DNA of 6,299 nucleotides, taken from contig CAZVUM010000137.1 in the NCBI GenBank assembly GCA_964629575.1, forward strand, positions 1 to 6,299. Reading direction: 5' to 3'. The notes below the pieces were generated by a model, which did no database searches, was not told where the DNA came from, and saw only the letters and a list, made by a program, of their open reading frames with translations. A program made the translations under genes and the position numbers. This DNA is from JAYPWI01 sp964629575. Its GTDB lineage: Bacteria > Actinomycetota > Acidimicrobiia > Acidimicrobiales > Poriferisodalaceae. Position 1 is the stretch's first letter. Every line of letters starts with the position of its first letter. This document shows, piece after piece, positions 1 to 5,575 of this stretch.

Positions 1-1
1 T

Positions 2-61
2 CGCTGGCGCTCCTCCCTACTCGCGCAGCTCCTGAGCCCGGTGGTGAAGCGCTGTCGATGA
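2..61 (+). CDS. C-terminal end of an upstream gene (partial)
   Basis: An open frame enters from the left edge and encodes a basic C-terminus ending ...LLSPVVKRCR before TGA at 59-61. Its stop overlaps the ATG of the following SDR gene in the classic ATGA arrangement (58-61), which usually means co-transcription and translational coupling. Only 19 residues are visible, so no family can be assigned. The SDR frame is also open back to the window edge, but it contains no ATG, GTG or TTG there, so this second frame is the better explanation of the first 57 bases. Confidence 0.5.
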   Translation, partial: RWRSSLLAQLLSPVVKRCR

Positions 62-1077
62 GCGCTGTCGCGGTCGTCGGATCCTCGGGGGCGCTCGGTC
101 GACAGGTGGTCACCGGGCTCGCTGCCGCGTTCGGGCGGGTCGTCGCGATCGACCGCGCGCCGGCGGTGGGCGCGCTGCCGTCTGTCCGGGCGGTGATGCT
201 CGACGTGCTCGCGGAGCCGCATCGACTGCGGGATGCCTTGGCCGATGTGACGGCGATCGTCCACTTGGCGTTTCAGCCAGACGATGGCGACCACCGCACG
301 CTGCGCGCTGTGTTGTCTGCGGCGACCGATGCCGGTGTCGAACACGTGACTCTCGTCAGCAGCGCAATGGTCTACGGGGCCTGGCCGAACAACCCGGTGC
401 CGATCTCGGAGGACGCGGCGGTACGACCCAACCCGACGACGGCGTTCGCGGTCCACAAGGCCGATGCGGAGCGCGCGCTTCTCGAGTGGCGCGATCACTC
501 CGAGGACCGGAGGGCGGCGATCCTGCGACCGGCGGCCGCAGCTGCGGAATCCGAGAGCAGCCTCATCGGTGAGGCCATGCTCGCCGCGGCCCCGATCCGC
601 ACGGGCCAGGACGACCCGCCGATTCAGTTCGTGCACGTCGAGGACCTCGCGAGCGCTGTCGTGATCGCCGCCGCGGATCAACTCGACGGTGCGTTCAACG
701 TCGCGCCAGACGGCTGGCTGTCGGCCCGCGAGCTACGTGAGCTGCTTGGCGCGCGGCCGAAGATTCGCGTGCCGATCCCGCTCCCGCGGCGGTTCGACCG
801 ATTCGTCGGACGGCGGGTGGGGAGGCCCGTGCCGACAGGGCTTCTGCCCTACACCCGCTACCCGTGGGTGGTTGCCAACGATCGACTCCGCAGCCACGGG
901 TGGAGGCCGCGGTTCGGCAACGATCAGGTCTTCGTGGCAGCCGACGCCGGAATGCCGTGGGACAGCATGAACGCCCGCCAACGGCAGTACGTGTCGCTCG
1001 GTATCGGGGGCGCCGTCGTCGTTGGCCTGATCGTTGGTGCAGCTCTCGCGATCCGTCGTTGGCGTCGCCGCCGCTAG
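58..1077 (+). CDS. Extended SDR / NAD(P)-dependent epimerase-dehydratase-like protein with C-terminal membrane anchor
   Basis: A 339-residue protein. The N-terminus has a Rossmann fold with the dinucleotide-binding glycine motif GSSGALG (residues 8-14), followed by an acidic residue after the second strand (AIDR, 30-33), which favours NAD-type binding. The SSAMVYG stretch (101-107) supplies the usual Ser (S102). The catalytic YxxxK site reads FAVHK (130-134), so the Lys is present but the Tyr is Phe. A late HVED segment (193-196) and a GAFNVAPDG stretch (211-219) match the substrate-side region of extended SDRs. Residues about 313-332 form a hydrophobic helix followed by RRWRRRR, predicting a C-tail anchor with the enzyme domain in the cytoplasm. 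The ATG at 58 overlaps the upstream stop as ATGA, supporting this start. The 3' end overlaps the convergent HtrA gene by 4 bp. The family is clear. The substrate is unknown, and loss of the Tyr leaves it open whether it is a classical oxidoreductase/epimerase or only a binding protein. Confidence 0.88.
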   Translation: MSAVAVVGSSGALGRQVVTGLAAAFGRVVAIDRAPAVGALPSVRAVMLDVLAEPHRLRDALADVTAIVHLAFQPDDGDHRTLRAVLSAATDAGVEHVTLVSSAMVYGAWPNNPVPISEDAAVRPNPTTAFAVHKADAERALLEWRDHSEDRRAAILRPAAAAAESESSLIGEAMLAAAPIRTGQDDPPIQFVHVEDLASAVVIAAADQLDGAFNVAPDGWLSARELRELLGARPKIRVPIPLPRRFDRFVGRRVGRPVPTGLLPYTRYPWVVANDRLRSHGWRPRFGNDQVFVAADAGMPWDSMNARQRQYVSLGIGGAVVVGLIVGAALAIRRWRRRR

Positions 1078-2393
1078 TTGAGCTGGCCGACAACCAGGTT
1101 CACCGCGACCCGTCGCCCATCGCGGAGCAGCTCCAAGGTGACGGTGTTGCCGGGTTCGAGCAGGCGGGCGTCGACGACGAGGTCGCTCATTCCTTCGACA
1201 GGACGGGCGTCGAGGGCGACGATGATGTCTCCCGCCATGATGCCGGCTCGCTCGGCAGGACCGTCCGGCCCCACCTCTTGAACCAGAACGCCGGTTGCGT
1301 GGCCCGATCCCGCCAATTGATCGCGACTTGCGTCGAGCCCGCGCAAGCCCAGGAATCCGTGTCTGGCGGCGCCCCACGTGATGATGTCGGTGGCGACCTC
1401 ATGGGCGATCTCGACCGGGGTGGCGAATCCCAAGCCCTCGGCACCGACCTCGCTGACGGCGATCACCGTCGTGATGCCGACGAGCGCCCCCTCTGAGTCG
1501 ACGAGGGCACCGCCCGACGAACCCGGTGAGATCGGAGCGTCGGTCTGCACGAGGTCGTAGAGCCAATCGCCGTTGGGTGACTGCAGGCGCCGGTTGACCG
1601 CGCTCACCACGCCGAGGGTCACGGTGGGTCCGCCGGCCAACCGCAAGGGCGAGCCGATGGCGATCGCGGGATCGCCGGCCCGCAGTTCGGTGGTGGTGCC
1701 CACGGCAGCGGGAACGAACGGTTCCGAACCCGACTGGGCGACCCGCAGGACCGCGATGTCGGTGAGGGTGTCCATTCCCACGAGGGTTGCGTCGAGCACG
1801 TCACCGTGGGCCATCACGACCCGGTAGTCGGTTCCGTCTTCGACGACGTGGGCGTTGGTGATGATGTGGCCGTCGTCACGAATGATGACACCGGAGCCCG
1901 ACCCGATCGCCTGGCGGTTGAGGAAGACCTCGACCCGCACGACGCTCGGCGTGACTGCGGCGGCGATGTCGGCCACCGGCACGACGCCCACGGCGGCACC
2001 GGCTTGGCGGAACGAGCTCTGCACCGACTGCCGCTCCACGACCCGCTCGACCACCTCGGTGGTTCGCGGACCCACGAGCGTCATCACGCCAGCCGTGGCG
2101 GCCGCTCCCACCAGGCCTGCCGCGAACGCAACAACGACGATGCTGCGGTACGAGACCGTTCGCTTCGTGCTCGGCGCGGCCCCAGACGTCGAGGACTCCA
2201 GGTACCGAAGTTCGCTCGGGTGCCGCCAGAGGCGATCCTCGGGAGGGAGCGGGTAGGGCGCTGTCGGTGCGTCCTCGAACGACTCCTCGATGTCGTCGAT
2301 GTGGTCGAACGGATCGGACCACGGGGGCCCGCCGGACAGCTCACCGGCACCCTCGGCGTCATCCGCGCCGTCGCCTCGGCCCTCGTCCTCCAC
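1074..2393 (-). CDS. Membrane-anchored HtrA/DegP-type serine protease with PDZ domain
   Basis: A 439-residue protein when begun at the GTG at 2393-2391. It has an acidic cytoplasmic N-terminus (about 1-80) containing PPEDRLWRHPSEL (about 50-62), one transmembrane helix (about 84-107), a short linker, an extracytoplasmic trypsin-like domain and one PDZ domain (about 347-436). The catalytic triad is visible: His182 in TNAHVV, Asp212 in LTDIAVL and Ser293 in PGSSGGAL (the GNSGG motif with Ser for Asn). The PDZ part includes GPAERAGIMAGDIIVALD. The expected role is envelope protein quality control or regulated proteolysis. The frame stays open upstream to a GTG at 2534, but that start would add 47 residues of non-homologous character and would overlap moaE and both promoters. 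The GTG at 2393 lies 7 nt after a TAGTCT -10 box (leaderless). The gene is convergent with the SDR gene, sharing CTAG, and divergent from moaE. Family confidence is high, start confidence moderate. Confidence 0.92.
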   Translation of the reverse strand: MEDEGRGDGADDAEGAGELSGGPPWSDPFDHIDDIEESFEDAPTAPYPLPPEDRLWRHPSELRYLESSTSGAAPSTKRTVSYRSIVVVAFAAGLVGAAATAGVMTLVGPRTTEVVERVVERQSVQSSFRQAGAAVGVVPVADIAAAVTPSVVRVEVFLNRQAIGSGSGVIIRDDGHIITNAHVVEDGTDYRVVMAHGDVLDATLVGMDTLTDIAVLRVAQSGSEPFVPAAVGTTTELRAGDPAIAIGSPLRLAGGPTVTLGVVSAVNRRLQSPNGDWLYDLVQTDAPISPGSSGGALVDSEGALVGITTVIAVSEVGAEGLGFATPVEIAHEVATDIITWGAARHGFLGLRGLDASRDQLAGSGHATGVLVQEVGPDGPAERAGIMAGDIIVALDARPVEGMSDLVVDARLLEPGNTVTLELLRDGRRVAVNLVVGQLN

Positions 2394-2400
2394 GGCCGCA

Positions 2401-2406
2401 AGACTA
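2401..2406 (-). promoter_or_regulatory. Putative -10 box of the HtrA-type protease gene (leaderless)
   Basis: Read on the minus strand this is TAGTCT, matching the actinobacterial sigma-A -10 pattern TANNNT, with exactly 7 nt between it and the GTG at 2393. Transcription would therefore begin at or next to the start codon, giving a leaderless mRNA. No Shine-Dalgarno sequence lies before the GTG. The -35 region is weak (only a GAC core at imperfect spacing), so this call rests on the -10 box and its position. Confidence 0.4.
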
Positions 2407-2479
2407 ACGACGGAGAGTGGCCACGCGTCCGCGGGCGAAAGTACCGTGTGCCCTCTGTGGTCTGTCGCGCCCGACGGCC

Positions 2480-2485
2480 TACCAT
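2480..2485 (+). promoter_or_regulatory. Putative -10 box of the moaE operon (leaderless)
   Basis: TACCAT fits TANNNT and ends 8 nt before the GTG at 2494, so the transcript would start at the initiation codon. There is no purine-rich ribosome-binding site in this interval, consistent with leaderless translation. The best -35 candidate (TGGTCT, 16 nt upstream) is weak. The box lies in the 100-bp divergent region and faces away from the HtrA promoter about 75 bp to its left, so a regulator bound between them could influence both. Confidence 0.4.
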
Positions 2486-2493
2486 TGCCGATT

Positions 2494-2994
2494 GTGACGC
2501 CGCCCGACTCGAGCGACACGTGGGTCGCCCTCACGCATGACGAGCTACCCGTCGGCGTGATGTACGACTGGTGCGTGCGCCCCGACTGTGGGGCTGTTGT
2601 GCTGTTTTCGGGAACGGTGCGCGATCACGCCGACCACCGCACGCAGGTGACCGAGCTCGAGTACGAGGCCTACGAAAGCCAGGTGGAGTCGCGGCTGGCT
2701 GCGATCGCCGAGGAGATTCGCGTGCGCTGGCCCGATGTTGGCCGGATTGCGCTGGTCCATCGGATCGGCGTGCTGGGGCTGGGGGAGTCCTCGGTCGTGG
2801 TCGCCGTGTCGGCACCCCACCGTCCCGCGGCCTTCGAGGCCGCTCGGTTCGGAATCGATTCGCTGAAGGCCACCACCCCGATCTGGAAGCGCGAGGTCTG
2901 GGAGGGTGGCGAGGACTGGGGCCTCGCGAGCCAGGACATCACCGATGTCGAGGCGTTCGGCGAGCGACCCGGGGCGGGGAGCGCGTCGTGCTGA
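2494..2994 (+). CDS. moaE: Molybdopterin synthase catalytic (large) subunit MoaE
   Basis: A 166-residue protein. MoaE, with thiocarboxylated MoaD, inserts the dithiolene sulfurs into precursor Z (cPMP) to make molybdopterin in the cytoplasm. Diagnostic stretches are CGAVVLFSGTVRDH (32-45), LEYEAYESQ (55-63), VHRIGVLGLGESSVVVAVSAPHR (88-110) and IDSLKATTPIWKREVWEGGEDW (121-142). These contain the two active-site lysines (K125, K132) and the conserved arginines R43, R90 and R110. Length is close to the usual 140-150 residues plus a short N-terminal lead and a short C-terminal tail. The frame is open further upstream, but the GTG at 2494 follows a -10 box by 8 nt and keeps the gene clear of the divergent HtrA gene. 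The next in-frame start, ATG 2560, would trim the first strand. No moaD is visible. It heads a probable operon, and its last codons overlap the next small gene by 7 nt. Confidence 0.93.
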   Translation: MTPPDSSDTWVALTHDELPVGVMYDWCVRPDCGAVVLFSGTVRDHADHRTQVTELEYEAYESQVESRLAAIAEEIRVRWPDVGRIALVHRIGVLGLGESSVVVAVSAPHRPAAFEAARFGIDSLKATTPIWKREVWEGGEDWGLASQDITDVEAFGERPGAGSASC

Positions 2995-3200
2995 GCCTCG
3001 CGTTCTTGTCGGTCGCCCTCGTCTTCCCTCTGATCGGCCTGATCATTCTCGGTCTCCGCGGTCGCCGGGCCCAGCCCTGGGAAGCGGGCATCGACGACTT
3101 CCAGGAGCGCCTCGACTCGCTCCGACCAGATCCTGCCGACGAGATCCAGTGGGCACTGCGACAGGTCGATGACGAGGGAAGGACCTCCGCTGGCTCGTGA
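2988..3200 (+). CDS. Small single-pass membrane protein of unknown function
   Basis: A 70-residue protein starting at GTG 2988, inside the end of moaE, with a purine-rich ribosome-binding site (GGGGA, 2976-2980) 7 nt upstream. Residues about 2-23 form a hydrophobic helix, immediately followed by RGRR (24-27), which predicts an outside N-terminus and an inside C-terminus. The remaining roughly 43 residues are hydrophilic and acid-rich with an amphipathic look (DDFQERLDSL, then ADEIQWALRQVDDEG). Third codon positions are strongly G/C-rich, as in its neighbours, supporting real coding. It overlaps moaE by 7 nt and the annotated mreB start by 32 nt, so translation of all three is probably coupled. 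I do not recognise a family. Position suggests, but does not show, a membrane-side partner of the MreB homologue. Confidence 0.72.
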   Translation: MLSLAFLSVALVFPLIGLIILGLRGRRAQPWEAGIDDFQERLDSLRPDPADEIQWALRQVDDEGRTSAGS

Positions 3201-4200
3201 CCTCGCCATCGATCTCGGCACCGCCAACACGCTGGTGTACGAGCGTGGGCGCGGCATCGTGCTCAACGAACCATCTGTCATCGCTCTGAACGAGCGGTCC
3301 GGCGACGTTCTCGCCGTGGGCCGCGAAGCGTGGCAGATGATCGGCCGCACGCCCGCGTACATCGTCGCTGTTCGACCGCTCCGAAAGGGAGCGATCACCG
3401 ACTTCGACACAACGCAGCGAATGATTCGCTTGATTCTTCAGCGGGTCGGTGTCGGCCGGTTCGGTAAGACCCGGGTCGTCGTGTGCGTTCCGTCGGTGAT
3501 CACTCCCGTCGAACGTCGCGCGGTGACCGAGGCGGCGCGTCGCGCCGGGGCCTCAGACGTTCGCCTGATCGATCAGCCGATGGCGGCTGCCATCGGGTCG
3601 GGTCTTCCGATTCACGAGCCCGTCGGCAACATGGTCATCGACATCGGTGGCGGTACCGCCGAGACCGCGATGGTGTCCCTCGGCGGTGTCGTGTCGCTGA
3701 AGGCGATTCGCGTCGGGAGCTTCGACTTCGACGCCGCATTGCAGGGGTACGCCCGTCGCGTCCATGGCGTCGCGATCGGCGAGCGCACCGCAGAAGAGTT
3801 GAAGGTGCAGATCGGCAGCGCCTGGGCGGGCGAAGACGACTACGACGCCGAGGTGAAGGGCCGCGACCTCACCACCGGCCTACCGCGCATCTTTGTGGTG
3901 ACACCCGAGCAGGTGCGGGCGGCGCTCGCCGAGCCCGTGCAGACGATCGTCGACTCGGTCGTCGACTGTCTCAGCCAGGCTCCGCCGGAGCTGTCACAGG
4001 ACTTGATCGTCAACGGCATTCATCTCGTCGGTGGTGGGGGACTGCTCCGTGGACTGGGTCAGCGCATCAGCCACGAGGCGAAGGTCCCGGTGCGGGTGGT
4101 CGAGGCGCCGATGGAGGCAGTCGTCCTCGGGGCAGGGAAGGCGCTCGAGAGCTTCGAGGCCCTGCAGTCGACCTTCACGAGCTACGGCCCTCGGAACTGA
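3169..4200 (+). CDS. mreB: MreB-family rod-shape determining actin homologue
   Basis: A 343-residue protein in the normal MreB size range. MreB is an ATP-dependent, membrane-associated actin-like filament protein that guides lateral cell-wall synthesis. The phosphate-1 loop is DLGTANT (15-21), the phosphate-2 loop DIGGGTAET (158-166), and the adenosine region HLVGGGGLLRGL (285-296). Other hallmark stretches are VLNEPSVIAL (31-40), GRTPAYIVAVRPLRKGAITDF (59-79), PMAAAIGSGLP (137-147) and GERTAEELK (204-212). The pair before PMAAAIG, often EE in MreB, is DQ here. The ATG at 3169 is the first ordinary start. However, many MreBs begin just before the ARDLAIDLGTANT segment, and a CTG at 3190 sits 6-7 nt after a strong GGGAAGG site, so the true start may be the CTG. 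It overlaps the preceding small gene and is followed 12 nt later by a lipoprotein gene. No mreC or mreD follows. Confidence 0.93.
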   Translation: MTREGPPLARDLAIDLGTANTLVYERGRGIVLNEPSVIALNERSGDVLAVGREAWQMIGRTPAYIVAVRPLRKGAITDFDTTQRMIRLILQRVGVGRFGKTRVVVCVPSVITPVERRAVTEAARRAGASDVRLIDQPMAAAIGSGLPIHEPVGNMVIDIGGGTAETAMVSLGGVVSLKAIRVGSFDFDAALQGYARRVHGVAIGERTAEELKVQIGSAWAGEDDYDAEVKGRDLTTGLPRIFVVTPEQVRAALAEPVQTIVDSVVDCLSQAPPELSQDLIVNGIHLVGGGGLLRGLGQRISHEAKVPVRVVEAPMEAVVLGAGKALESFEALQSTFTSYGPRN

Positions 4201-4212
4201 GGCCGCGCCTCC

Positions 4213-5427
4213 GTGCGATTCCTTGACCGCGTCGGAGGCCTTCGTCGGCTCCTCGTCGCGGCGCTCGTGTTGCTGGCCGCCTGCACCGAGGATGCGCCGC
4301 CGACGGTGTTGGTGGAGACGACCGTGCCGCGTCCCGTCGAACGCACCACAGGATGGGATGGCGAAACGATCCGTCTCGCTGTTCTCGCAGACGTCTCTGG
4401 TGTCGGAGCTGCCCTCGACCGCAAACGCATCGCGGGAGTGGAGACGTTCTGGGCGGGCGTGAACGCAGCAGGCGGGGTCGACGGCCGATTCGCAGTGGAG
4501 CTGCTCATCCTCGACCACCACGGCGACCCTGCGCGAGCGGCCCAACTCCTCGAGGAGGTCGCCGACGAGGTTCTGGCGCTGGCGTTCGTTTCCGAGACGG
4601 TGCTGGACGCGCTGCTCCCCCAGGTCGCGGAGCTCGGCCTGGTCGCCGTTCCTGCGATTGCTACGGCGTCGTGGGAAACGGCGGGGCTCCTCACGTTCGG
4701 TCTTCCGATCGAGGCCGGCCTCATCTCCTCGGTGGACGTTTTGCAGGATGCGTCCTGGTGCGTCGTCGTGGATTCGTCGGATACGGGGCGGCGACTGGTC
4801 GCGACCGCCAACGCGCTTGGACCAGAGGCCGGTGTCTTCGGCCTCTACGACGTCGTCAACCCGGACCTCGTCGCATTGCTCGACGATGCTGCCTGCAGCC
4901 ACGTGTATGTCGAGGTTCGCCTCCATCTGACCCAGATCGCCGTCGCCGCGGTGCCGCCGGGTCGAACCATCGTCGTCCGCTCGGAGCTCGGGCACGGAGC
5001 GGCGCGGCCCGATGGGACGCGGGTTCTCCTGGTCGACGATGGCACCGAGTGGCGAAGGGACGCCGCGCCCGGAATGGCGCGCCTCCTCGACGACCTGGCG
5101 GCCCACACACCAGACGCGCCTCCATCCCCTGCGCTTCGGAACGGATACGCATCGCAGATCCAGCTCCTGGCGTTGATCGAGGCGGGGTTCGCCGAGGGTG
5201 ACCTGAGACGTGACTTCCTGCTCGAGGAGGCAGCCGACCTGCCGCTCGTGGACATGCTCGGGCTGTCGGACGACGTCGATCGGTCCGTCGATCCCCCCGA
5301 GCGGCCGCGCCAGCTGCGTCTGTTCACCCCGTCGGACGAAGGTGGTGGCCTCGGTTGGGGGTTCGTCCTCAGCCACCGAATGGCAGGCCTCGAACCGCAA
5401 CTCTCGACCTTGGCAGCAGCAGGGTAG
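4213..5427 (+). CDS. Periplasmic-type ligand-binding lipoprotein (Leu/Ile/Val-binding protein-like, type 1 fold)
   Basis: A 404-residue protein from GTG 4213. A signal peptide with a basic start (RFLDRVGGLRR), a hydrophobic core and the lipobox LAAC predicts lipidation at Cys24 and anchoring on the outer face of the cytoplasmic membrane. After a Pro/Thr-rich linker, the mature domain begins IRLAVLADVSG (53-63). It continues with a helix-strand pattern typical of branched-chain amino-acid/amide receptors: GVNAAGGVDGRFAVELLILDHHGDPARAAQLL (82-113), then AIATASWETAGLLTFG (148-163). The family usually delivers ligands to an ABC importer, but no permease or ATPase gene is next to it. It starts 12 nt after mreB, with a GAGG at 4199-4202 as a weak, slightly distant ribosome-binding site, so it probably shares the moaE-mreB transcript. 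The fold assignment is moderately secure. The ligand is unknown, and a sensor rather than a transport role is possible. Confidence 0.75.
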   Translation: MRFLDRVGGLRRLLVAALVLLAACTEDAPPTVLVETTVPRPVERTTGWDGETIRLAVLADVSGVGAALDRKRIAGVETFWAGVNAAGGVDGRFAVELLILDHHGDPARAAQLLEEVADEVLALAFVSETVLDALLPQVAELGLVAVPAIATASWETAGLLTFGLPIEAGLISSVDVLQDASWCVVVDSSDTGRRLVATANALGPEAGVFGLYDVVNPDLVALLDDAACSHVYVEVRLHLTQIAVAAVPPGRTIVVRSELGHGAARPDGTRVLLVDDGTEWRRDAAPGMARLLDDLAAHTPDAPPSPALRNGYASQIQLLALIEAGFAEGDLRRDFLLEEAADLPLVDMLGLSDDVDRSVDPPERPRQLRLFTPSDEGGGLGWGFVLSHRMAGLEPQLSTLAAAG

Positions 5428-5519
5428 GAGTGGCTGGGTGGGACGGCGGAGTCGGGTGAGCTGTGCGGCGTAGCGGTGGGGTGTCGGGACCCTCGGAATG
5501 CTGACATGAGTAGCCGTCC

Positions 5520-5533
5520 TGCTCGTTCGAGCA
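5520..5533. repeat. Short inverted repeat, 6-bp arms
   Basis: TGCTCG and CGAGCA flank a TT centre, a perfect inverted repeat 93 nt after the stop of the lipoprotein gene. It could be a small operator-like palindrome or a short hairpin (TGCTC stem with a GTTC loop). No T-run follows. It lies in the stretch just upstream of the 158-aa frame, which may itself have been coding. Chance occurrence is quite possible in GC-rich DNA. Confidence 0.25.
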
Positions 5534-5575
5534 CGAGACACTCCGGACATCTGCCTGGACAGCACTCCCGCCTCG

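Noticed and set aside
864..1496. A 210-codon plus-strand frame spanning the SDR/HtrA junction
   Set aside because: It overlaps two well-supported genes in other frames and has no recognisable content.
2290..2493. The upstream in-frame extension of moaE (68 more codons from ATG 2290)
   Set aside because: It would overlap the HtrA gene on the opposite strand and cross both putative promoters. The added residues are Ser/Pro-rich and unlike any MoaE.
2394..2534. The upstream in-frame extension of the HtrA gene to GTG 2534
   Set aside because: It would overlap the moaE coding region and cross both -10 boxes. The extra 47 residues have no HtrA-like character.
1806..2540. A 244-codon plus-strand frame opposite the N-terminal half of the HtrA gene
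   Set aside because: It is antisense to the protease domain and its promoter. Its His/Arg/Asp-rich composition is that of a shadow frame.
3483..4226. A 247-codon plus-strand frame inside mreB
   Set aside because: It is a +1-type shadow of mreB, extremely arginine-rich, with no domain signal.
3994..5565. A 523-codon open frame on the minus strand across the end of mreB and the lipoprotein gene
   Set aside because: It is antisense to two recognisable genes and shows Arg/Asp/Glu/His-rich composition typical of the complement of GC-rich coding DNA, with no recognisable motif.
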